Assembly (NCBI GenBank): GCA_012184525.1
Contig: WOFQ01000002.1
Span: forward strand, 1,612,001 to 1,676,000
Reading direction: 5' to 3'
Origin: Xenoacremonium recifei
Lineage: Eukaryota; Ascomycota; Sordariomycetes; Hypocreales; Nectriaceae
DNA length: 64,000 nucleotides
The translations under genes were made by a program, and so were the position numbers. The first letter of the stretch is position 1; every line of letters begins with the position of its first letter. The notes under the pieces are model-generated. The model saw only the letters and a program-made list of their open reading frames with translations, searched no databases and had not been told where the DNA came from. Shown one piece after another: positions 55,477-64,000 of the stretch.

Positions 55477-58400
55477 CTAGATCATCATGGCCACGAGGGC
55501 AGCACCCAGGGCAACCAGGAGGCTGGCACCCATCTTTCCAGCACCGGCAGTGACAACACCAGAGGTGGTGGCGCTGCCACTGCTGCTGCTGCTGCTGGAA
55601 GAGGACTCAGAAGAGCCTCCGGCAGCGGCAGTCTTGGAACCAGAGCCGGAACCAGAGCCGGAACCGGAGCCAGAGCCGCCGGCGGCAGCAGTGGAGGTCT
55701 TGAAGCCAGCGGCGGCGGCGGTCTCGGAGCCACCCGCAGCCAGGGTAACGGTGGTCTTGGAAGAGCCGCCGTTGGGAGTGAAGGCAGTGGGCGCGACGAA
55801 GCCGGCGGCAGTGGTGGTGGTCGCCGAGGGAGTGATGATGGCGGCGGTGTAGCCGGGCACTCCGGAGGCGTACTGCGCGGGACCAGTGTAGCCGGCGGGC
55901 ACGGAGGTAGCGGCCGCGCCGTTGCCGGGGCAGTAGGTGGTGGTCTCGTACTTGGTGATGACGGTGCCGACAGGGCAGTCGGTGACGGAGGGCGGGCAGG
56001 CGGTGATGGTGTAGACGTTGGTGACGGTGGTGGTGATGGTGGTGGAGCCGCCGGAGCCGGAGCCGGAGCCGGAGCCCTCGGAGGCCGAAGTGGAGGTGGT
56101 CTCGGCCGAGGCGGGGCAGACGGTGGTGTAGAGCGCGATGGTCTTGGTGGTCACGTAGGTGGTCTCGCCGTGGCCGCCGTTGCAGGAAACGCCGGGAGGA
56201 CACTTGGTGATGGTCTCGGTGACGGTGGTGAAGACAGTCGAGGTGGTCATCTGCTCAGTGCCAGTGGTGATGGGACCAGTCTCGGTGGCAGTCTCGGTGA
56301 TGGTGTTGGTGACGCCAGTCTCACCGCCGGTCTTGGTGCCGGTCGCGCCGCCGTTGCCGCCAGTCTCGGTGCCGGTAGCAGTGCCAGTAGCACCAGTCTC
56401 GGTACCAGTCTCAGTGCAGCTCTCGGTCTCGGTGCCGGTCACAGTCTCGGTCTCAGTGGCGGCGGTGCCAGTGGCAGTTCCAGTCTCGGTGCCAGTCTCG
56501 GTGCCAGTGACGGTGCCAGTGACGGTGCCGGTAGCAGTGCCAGTCTCGGTGCCAGTAGCGGTGCCCGTAGCGGTGCCGGTCTCAGTTCCCGTAGCAGTGC
56601 CCGTAGCAGTGCCAGTCTCAGTACCGGTGGCAGTGCCAGTCTCGGTGCCAGTGGTGGTGCCGCTGCCGCTGCCTCCAGTAGCCTGGTAGAGAGACAGGAG
56701 GTCGGAAGAGGGAACCTCACGACGGACAAGGCGGGAAGCAGCCTGGTAAGTACCACCGCAGATCTCAGTGGGAGTGTTGGGGCAGACCAGCTGGCAGGAG
56801 TCATCAGGGAGGACATCAGAGTCAGCGCTGGAGTAGGTAGAACCACACCAACAGTCACTATTCTCTTGTTAGTTTTGTAGTCAAGCCATTTATATCAAAG
56901 TGTACTCACCCAGAGTGAAGACCGAAGTACTCGTTGCCAGCGCAAGTGGAAGCGCAGATCTCGGCGCTCATCTTGTCGGCAGACAGACCAATGTAGAAGC
57001 TAGGGAAGCCATCATCGGAGTGAACGCAACCAATGTACTCGAAGCCATCGACCTCAGAGGGGTTGGTAGGAGTGCTGGTGCTGGTGCCGGTCTGGGTGCC
57101 AGTAGCAGTGCCAGTCTGGCCGCCGGTCTGAGTACCAGTAGCGGTGCCAGTGACAGAGCCAGTCTCAGTTCCGGTAGCAGTACCAGTGGCAGTTCCAGTA
57201 GCGCCAGTCTCGGTGCCAGTGGCAGTACCAGTGGCACCGGTCTCAGTGCCAGTAGCGGTGCCAGTAGCAGCAGTGCCGGTAGCAGTACCAGTGGCACCAG
57301 TCTCGGTACCAGTAGCAGTGCCAGTTGCGCCAGTGCCAGTAGCAGCGGTGCCAGTGCCAGTACCAGAAGCACTAGTCTCAGTGCCGGTAGCGGTGCCAGT
57401 GGCGGCGGTGCCAGTCTCAGTGCCGGTAGCGGTGCCAGTAGCAGCAGTGCCAGTAGCGGTACCAGTAGCGGTGCCGGTGCCAGCAGAGCCAGTCTCGGTT
57501 CCAGTAGCAGTACCGGTGGCAGTGCCAGTAGCAGTGCCAGTAGCACCAGTCTCGGTACCAGTGGCAGTGCCAGTAGCAGTACCAGTGGCACCAGTCTCAG
57601 TACCAGTGGCAGTACCAGTAGCGGTGCCAGTAGCAGTCTCGGTGCCAGTAGCAGAGCCAGTTTCAGTGCCGGTAGCAGTGCCAGTAGCGCCGGTCTCAGT
57701 ACCAGTGGCAGAGCCAGTCTCGCTGCCAGTCTCGGTACCGGTAGCAGTCTCAGTGCCAGTCTCGGTACCGGTGGCAGTAGCAGTGGCAGCAGTGGTGGTG
57801 TTGGTGAAGTGGCCGAAGGTAGAGAAAGTGCTGCTAGCAGCGCCGGTCTCAGTGCCAGTCTCAGTGCCAGTGACGGTGCCAGTCTCGGTGCCAGTGGCAG
57901 TGCCGGTCTCAGTACCGGTAGCAGTGCCAGTGGCAGTTCCAGTGGTGCCGAGATCAGCGGCGAGCAACTCAACGTTGTAGACAGTCAGATCAACAGGGGT
58001 ATCGCCGCAGGTCTCGACAATCTCAAGGGTGGGAGTGGAATCAGAGAGAGAGATGGGGTCGGTCACGACAGAGGAAGTACCCAGGTCAATGGCAGAGTCG
58101 TAGATGACATTGCCATCAAGGAGGACCTCGATGGTGCAGTCAGTAGACGTGGCTCGCTTGCGCTGAGAAGAGGAGTACGCGGCAAACATGTCGAACGAAA
58201 CAGAGATACCCTGGCCGGGTTGAAGCTTGGGAGCAGTGGTATCAACAGTAACGGAAGCCTGGCCGTTGGCAGGAGGGGTCATAAGAACAGCGGAGTATCC
58301 GTCGTAGGTGATGACCTGAGCGTTGTTCAGAGTGGCACCGCTGAAGTCAACGGTGGACGTAGCAGAAGAGCCAGAAGAGGTGGCAGAGGCCTCGCTGGAG

Positions 58401-60126
58401 GAAGTGGCAGAGCCCGTCTGAGTAGGGTTGGAGCCAGACGAACCGGTAGCGGTGCCAGTCTCAGTGCCAGTAGCGGTACCAGTAGCAACACCAGTCTCGG
58501 TGCCGGTAGCAGTGCCAGTAGCAACGCCAGTTTCAGTGCCAGTAGCAACACCGGTCTCGGTGCCGGTAGCAACACCAGTTTCAGTGCCAGTAGCAACACC
58601 GGTCTCGGTGCCGGTAGCAACACCAGTTTCAGTGCCAGTAGCAACACCAGTCTCGGTGCCAGTAGCAGTGCCAGTAGCAACACCAGTTTCAGTGCCGGTG
58701 GCGACGCCAGTCTCGGTACCAGTAGCAGTGCCGGTGTGAGTGGGAGTGGCGCCAGTCTCGCTGCCAGTGGAAAGCTCAGTCTGGATACCAGTAGCAGTGC
58801 CAGTCTCAGTGCCAGTAGCGACACCGGTCTCGGTACCAGTAGCAACGCCAGTCTCGGTACCAGTGGCAGAGCCAGTCTCGGTGCCAGTCTCAGAACCGGT
58901 CTCAGTGCCAGTAGCGGTGCTCTCGGAACCAGTCTCGGTACCAGTGCTGGTAGCGGGGATGGTGGTGTTGGTGAAGGTACCGAAAGTACCGAAGGTAGCG
59001 GTATCGCGGGCCTCAAGACCTCGGAGCTCAACACGCTGGGTGACCTCGGCGGCAGCAGCGGTGGTGGGCTGGAAGGCGACACCCTTGAAGTATCGGATGT
59101 CCTGGATCTTGAAGTAGGAGTTGGCAGCAGAGGCGGGAGCATCGCAGATGTCGATGCTGAAGCCGAGCTTCTGGTTCACGAAGTGGTCGTCGATGTCGCA
59201 GAGCTTGTTCTTGAGGTAGACGGTGGGAGCGCCCCAGGAGTCAGTGTTAGGCTCCTCGCTCTCAATATCGGCAGGGAGGTCGTTCCAGGTCCAGCTGTAC
59301 AGCTTGATGAAGTCGGACGTCCACTCAACAGCATCTATTCGTGTAAGTCAGATTGGATTTCAAAGATTTCAAAGACACTGTCAGGATAACTTACAGACAC
59401 CACCATCAGTGGTCTCAAAGGGCGAGGTGTGGTCAGAAGAAGTGCAGCCCTTGGTCTGCGAGGTAGAGTCACAGTTGCTGGAGGCGACGGGGGCAAGCTG
59501 GCCTTCACCGTCAAGCTTGCAAGAACCGAGCAGGCTGGAGCTGCCAGTGTGGAGAGTAGGGAGGTTCAGGCCGTTGGCACCCGTGTACATATCGATCTCA
59601 CCAGCCTCAGGGCCGGAGGCACCGAAGGTGAAGCTGCATACCGTGTTAGTGAACACTCATCCATCGACTCTCATCAGTGTTTGACTTACAAAGAGGGCGA
59701 GGTGCCGCAGCTGGTCTGGGGCAGGTGTGAAAACCGCGCAATGAAGAGACCATGGTTGTACTCGGCCTTGGACTCGATTCGCACGCTGGCGTTACCCTGA
59801 AGGTAGGTGGTCTGGTCGACACCCAGGTAGACTTCCTTGTCATCGTAACCAGCTAACCGAAGGTCGAAGGCATCCTTCTTGCTCTGGTACTGGATCTCGT
59901 CGGCGCTGACACCCTGTATCAGAGAAAGTTAGTCATCAGTCCCGACAGGAACCTGTCTAGGAGTAGGAAGGGTGATGAGACAGCGTTGAGGAGTACGTAC
60001 GTCGACGAAATCAAACTTGTCGTAGAAGTTGGTGGCATCGTAGGTGTCCCGGAGATACCACTGCTTGGCTGCAGCACCGGCAACACAGGCCAGGGTGGCC
60101 GTGCCGACCGAAAGGATGGAAGGCAT
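55477..60126 (-). CDS. GH16-like / WSC / mucin-repeat GPI-anchored cell-wall protein
   Basis: Five exons: 60126-60001, 59913-59690, 59633-59395, 59334-56910 and 56857-55477 (1464 aa), all in phase. In order: signal peptide ([17 protein letters not shown]); GH16-like beta-glucanase fold to about residue 310 ([40 protein letters not shown]); a TGT[E/A] mucin tract; a second beta-rich domain ([20 protein letters not shown] to [14 protein letters not shown]) containing a KR site; a second, longer TGTA/TGTE tract; a WSC domain ([19 protein letters not shown] to [14 protein letters not shown]); a third tract; TTVT-CPP adhesin-like modules; a Ser/Gly stalk; and a GPI signal ([20 protein letters not shown]). 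In the GH16 active-site strand the motif is EIDMYT, so the usual last Glu is Thr134. Likely wall-bound, heavily O-glycosylated; binding or transglycosylation is uncertain. Confidence 0.9.
56290..56660 (-). repeat. TGTE/TGTA minisatellite, C-terminal tract
   Basis: Tandem 12-bp units encoding T-G-T-A or T-G-T-E within the wall-protein gene, between the WSC domain and the CPP modules. Interrupted by variants (TGTV, TGTK). Slippage-prone. Confidence 0.85.
57070..57950 (-). repeat. TGTE/TGTA minisatellite, central tract
   Basis: The longest array, about 880 bp, with about seventy four-residue units and many third-position differences. Lies between the beta-rich domain and the WSC domain. Confidence 0.85.
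58430..58950 (-). repeat. TGTE-TGVA minisatellite, N-terminal tract
   Basis: About 520 bp in which a 24-bp higher-order unit (T-G-T-E-T-G-V-A) dominates, next to the GH16-like domain. It is more regular than the other two tracts, suggesting recent expansion. Confidence 0.85.
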
Positions 60127-63100
60127 TATGAACAGTGAGTTCTCGTATGTACAATAGACAAAGCAAGAGAACGAGAGTGGACGCGGAGCCGACAAACCAA
60201 CGTGCAGGTCAACGAGTGAACGAGCAGGTAGCTCCCGATATATACGACCGAACACGGGCGGGAAGAAGTCATCGGTCTGCCTGGCGGAAAGGGCTGAAGA
60301 TTTTATCCTGCGGTAAAAGCCCAACACTAGAGGGCTCGTACGCGATCCTGCCCCTCATGGCTTCAATAGCTGCTCGCAGAGGCTGGCTGTGTATCCAATC
60401 TAGACGTTCCGCGAAGTTGACGGCTCTTCCGCCCCATGAGACTATCGAAGCCGGCATCGTTAGCCCAACCGCATGGGTAGATGGTGTTGTCTCGCTGAGC
60501 AGGGGGGAGGGGGGCCACGAGCAGAATCTGGACGCTGGCCAAGGGAGGTGAACCCAGCAGGCTGGTTGTCAAGCGAGTGGCGGAGGGCATCGCAGGAGGC
60601 CGTGGTTGGATGAAAGGAGGTGGACGTGAGGCCACGCTATGCCGAAACGAACGCGCCAACTCGATCTGTCAGGGGTACCCTCGCATGGCTAGCTGGCACA
60701 CTGGTGCTCGGGTCAGGGGTCGGCATCCCGAAATGACGGAGCAACAGCAGGTCAGGGCCTGGCCGAGGAGGCTCAGCCGCTGCCAGCAGGAGGTCGAGAG
60801 CGTCCGGTCATCTCTGGTAGGGGCCGGGCTCGACCGGGCCAAGTCTCGTCTAGCGAACGCGTTGCTTCTGCAGCTTCATGCACCCCCATGATGGCCATGC
60901 AGAGTCTGCCAACAACAATTGCTAGCCCAGGATTTGTGGCTTGAAAGCCTCTGAGTTATCCTCAGGCAGCCACATCAGCTTATTCACGCCCAATTGTGCA
61001 CCGCAATTAGTCAGGGTAACTCCAGAATAGGAGGAGACTTGCTTTTTGCGCCAGGAGGCTGCGAGCTGGCCTCTTTGAAATTCAGGCCGCAATCAAAACA
61101 GGTTTTCGCCACATCTCGATGCAAAATTGTTGATCAGTGGCAATCACGTCACTCGGGCATCTGTCTCTGCACGGAAAAGTGTCGAAGCTCTCGAACTGAT
61201 CGACAGAATCCAAGCTGAGGCCAAGCAGAGACGGTGTTGAGCCCAGCTTGGTCCAGCTTGGTCCAGCTCAACGACTAAGTCATGTGACTCTAGTCAGGGG
61301 TATGTCGGCATCTGCGGAGCGCGATCGCCTAACTCCCGGCAGTCCGGGACAGAAGGGATGTCACGCTCTGGAGCCGAATGGAGGGTACGCAGACTGCTGA
61401 CGCGCACACTCCTCCCTCTCAGCCAGCCCTTGACTCAGATCAGCCCCTTATGCTTATTGAGTGGAAATAAAAAGGAGAGCAGTTGTGAATCCCTTGCAGC
61501 GCCGTTGTGAAAGCAAACTACCTGAAAGCCACATGACGTGTCGAGATTGAGATTGCGATTCTGTCAAACTTGCATCAGCCGCTGTCGCCACACCTTTTGT
61601 GCTGTGCATCCATGCATGTGCATGGCAGTTGTAGCGATCAGCGTCGTCTACCGAGGCCTGGTGTGGCACACCTCCCTCTCTACTAACAGACCAGGGTATC
61701 GGGCCTGTGAGACAGTCTAGAGACCGTCGAGAGACCCCTGAAAGCAACGGCCCCCAATGTGGGTTCCGGCTCCGAGCTCAGCGTTAGAGTCATGGAGAGG
61801 GAGACATCTCAGCTGGAGGGAGCAAACGGGGAGTAACTCGATTGAGCCCGGTTAGCCTCGTCTATCTTCCGGGACTATTGAGGGCCTACATCCTAGTCTT
61901 GGGTCGGCCTCTCCAAGGTCAAACCACCAACGGTCTGGATCGACGTCTAGAACGTGGAGCTAGCGAGAAACCCACCGCAACCACGCTTTGCCAATTATAA
62001 ACTATCGGCGAGTCGTGGCCGTGATGCCTTCCAATGAGTCCATCACGCCTTTGCACTAGAAAAGTGCGGAAAAGCTGCGCTATTTCGCGGACTTGTTGTT
62101 CTATCGTGCAAATAGTCATGAATGCCCTCAAAATTTCTGCGCCCTCGCACAAGAGTTATAAGTCCCCGTTTGCCCCCCGCGAGTTTTGACTCAGCCCTTG
62201 CGATCCCGAAACAGTAAAGCAAGACGAGAGACACGGAGAACTGTCTCAGTCTCGTACTATTTCCAGACTTGGCATCGCCTGGCCCAGGCCTGACTGCCCA
62301 ACCCAGCTGCCAGCCAGGCCACGCGAGGCCCCACGATGCTAGACCACGGCGTAGTCCGTAATGAAGGCTGACGAAGGTCTTAGACTGTCAATAGTCGAGC
62401 AAGCTCGCGAGGGGTCAAGACAACGCAGAGACAACCAACAAATGTCTCAAGGGTCGGCATCGTCAGGGAAACGTGAGGGCTTCGAGACTTCAGCTGGGCT
62501 CTGGGTGCGCCGTAGTACGAATGAAGTTTTTGGATGATGAGCAATGCCAGGGTTGACGCAAATATGGCTTCACCGCGCTTCAATTGAATTTCCAGACCCT
62601 CAGCCCCTCCTGATTCGCGCCCTGGCAAAAAAGAGGGATTTACTGACCAGCTTGCAACGTGTTACTGACTACTACTTCCAAGCCGACAGGAAATCACGGC
62701 TTCCTCATTCTTTCTCTTTGATTCTGTAATACGTATGTACTCGGATGCCAAGCAAATATCGTCTCCATGGATAGGATTTAAGCCTAAAGTTGTAATCTCG
62801 TTATTACTCCATCTGGAGATGAACACTTTGAGGTTGATTCCGAGAGTCGCATCGCTTCCGCAACCCACTCCCCACTCTGAACCAAGATGCGTTGGTGGCA
62901 ATCCTTGCCTTCCTGAGGAGTCTCCGTTCCCACTGTTGAAACGTTTCTGTCGATCACCGTTGATGAGATGGAGTGCAGATGCACATCACGATAATTGCTT
63001 CGTAGCTAATGCTATCTGATCGTCGATGGTCGATTTCTTCACTTGTGGCAAGGAGCATTCAGAAGGGATTGGTGTTGAGTGGTAAAAATCCGAGTTTGGT

Positions 63101-64000
63101 GGCGTCTAATGTGGGGGAAATTAAGATCAAGGCGCGAAGATGTCACAGCTTGTGGCCTCATCAAACAGCATGCATTCGTCTCTCCATTTCTACATTTCCC
63201 ATGCTTCTGAGAATTCCAATTGATTTTGGACTGGATCAAAGCGGCCCGTAGCTGGCCAACTGGTTCTTCTGGTCCGTTCCGTGCCGCATTCCTCTGCTCA
63301 AGAATGTGGCGCTTCAGTTGTGTCTCGGAGACTAAAAAACCTACCCTATGGTCCTCCGCTTGGAATACTGACTCGAGCCCAAGCAATAGAGTTTGAGTCC
63401 AGATCAATGTATTTACGCTTGTTTAAAAATTCTCATAATGTTTATGTTGCTCTTGTTTCAATAGTAATGGAAAACCTCGAATTTACGTGGATAATTATTG
63501 CATCGGGGAGACATAATAGAACCAAGTGCGGAGGGTATAAAGGTTTATCACAAACGATCTAAAAGTTCTGGACATAAAAATTGTTCAATGGAATGCCAAG
63601 CCGGTTTTCACGCTTGCGCCACTCTTTGGTTGTGTTAATATTTACTATAGTATCCGTTCAAGACTGCGAGCGAGAGAGACGAGGCCGTGATCATTGTATG
63701 CCACGTGGGACTCTTGCACTCGGCCATTAACATCGGTGCGATCCTCTTTATGTATATTATGGCTTGCAAGACTTAGGGGTTTGTCGAAAGGACTTGTGCT
63801 ATACGGCCTCTCACTAGGCAATTGTTTGATGGCGTTATGGCCTCGATGAATGTCCTCTTATAGCGACGTAGATACGGCGAGGCACTGTGAAATGCATTGG
63901 GTCCAGCCACACGTTAAGCAGTGGTAGAGCACCCGCAGAGCATGACGATACTGGTTTAGCATTAGTTTTTGAACTATGTTCAAGCACCGTACGAAGTACT
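60127..64000. other. Gene-poor right end of the window
   Basis: No supported gene in 3.9 kb. The first few hundred bases are the wall-protein promoter. Further right there is a short tandem repeat (TCCAGCTTGG) near 61241-61269. From about 62.6 kb the sequence becomes AT-rich with T/A runs. Short frames on both strands show no domain or splicing. It could hold an untranslated RNA or decayed repeats; I cannot tell. Confidence 0.4.
61241..61269. repeat. TCCAGCTTGG decamer, about three copies
   Basis: Short tandem repeat in the non-coding right end. No function inferred. Confidence 0.6.

Noticed and set aside
55459..56880. 473-codon plus-strand frame
   Set aside because: Same cause: the complement of the low-complexity C-terminal part of the wall protein.
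56290..58950. Regularly spaced repeats resembling a CRISPR array
   Set aside because: Units are contiguous 12- and 24-bp coding repeats without spacers, in a eukaryotic gene.
56900..59389. 829-codon plus-strand open frame rich in Ser/Gly/Ala
   Set aside because: Antisense shadow of the 12-bp minisatellite; the minus strand carries signal peptide, GH16, WSC and GPI features in phase across five exons.
63900..63960. tRNA-like B-box wording near the right end
   Set aside because: No cloverleaf could be drawn and no A-box at the right spacing.

Overview
The window is nuclear DNA of a filamentous ascomycete (Pezizomycotina, most likely Sordariomycetes). The evidence is GT...AG introns of about 45-120 nt with CTAAC-type branch points, gene spacing of roughly 2.5 kb, and fungus-typical proteins: listerin, an Syp1/FCHo F-BAR protein, Tam41, Mad1, a Dal5-type permease, a CYP504-like P450, Zn2Cys6 regulators and a WSC/GPI cell-wall protein. 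No rRNA, tRNA, CRISPR array or intact transposon was recognised. Exon models were built by eye from splice consensus and reading-frame continuity.

Left part (1.4-24 kb), mostly housekeeping: Ltn1/Rkr1 ubiquitin ligase of ribosome quality control (1418-6444), a small two-exon basic protein (6729-6996, minus), a Csk1/Cak-like kinase lacking the usual metal-binding Asn (7382-8625, minus), the endocytic F-BAR/muHD protein Syp1 (9972-13030), mitochondrial Tam41 (13636-15317, minus), a membrane protein with three six-cysteine modules (16784-18231), the checkpoint protein Mad1 (about 18483-20891) and a CCCH zinc-finger protein (22530-24019).

Middle part (24.1-42.5 kb), accessory metabolism: eight consecutive minus-strand genes. 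They are a GH20 hexosaminidase without a signal peptide, a two-helix membrane protein, a Dal5-family permease, a CYP504-like P450, a membrane-anchored M19 dipeptidase, an Ayg1/pseudooxynicotine-hydrolase-type alpha/beta hydrolase, a CmcJ/GA4-desaturase-like oxidase with a questionable last splice, and an amidase. A GNAT acetyltransferase, a regulator with an internal Zn-Cys domain, a peroxisomal (SRL-ending) FAD amine oxidase and a divergently transcribed Zn2Cys6 activator follow to 52.2 kb. There is no PKS or NRPS backbone. The set looks like uptake and breakdown or tailoring of a nitrogen-containing small molecule; this is inference.

Right part (52.6-60.1 kb): a large Ascomycota-restricted protein whose frame is broken at an A-run near 53.27 kb, then a 1464-residue wall protein on the minus strand. 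The wall protein has a GH16-like domain lacking the expected acid/base Glu, long TGT(A/E) tetrapeptide tracts from a 12-bp minisatellite, a second beta-rich domain, a WSC domain and a GPI signal. The last 3.9 kb (60.1-64 kb) shows no gene I can support.
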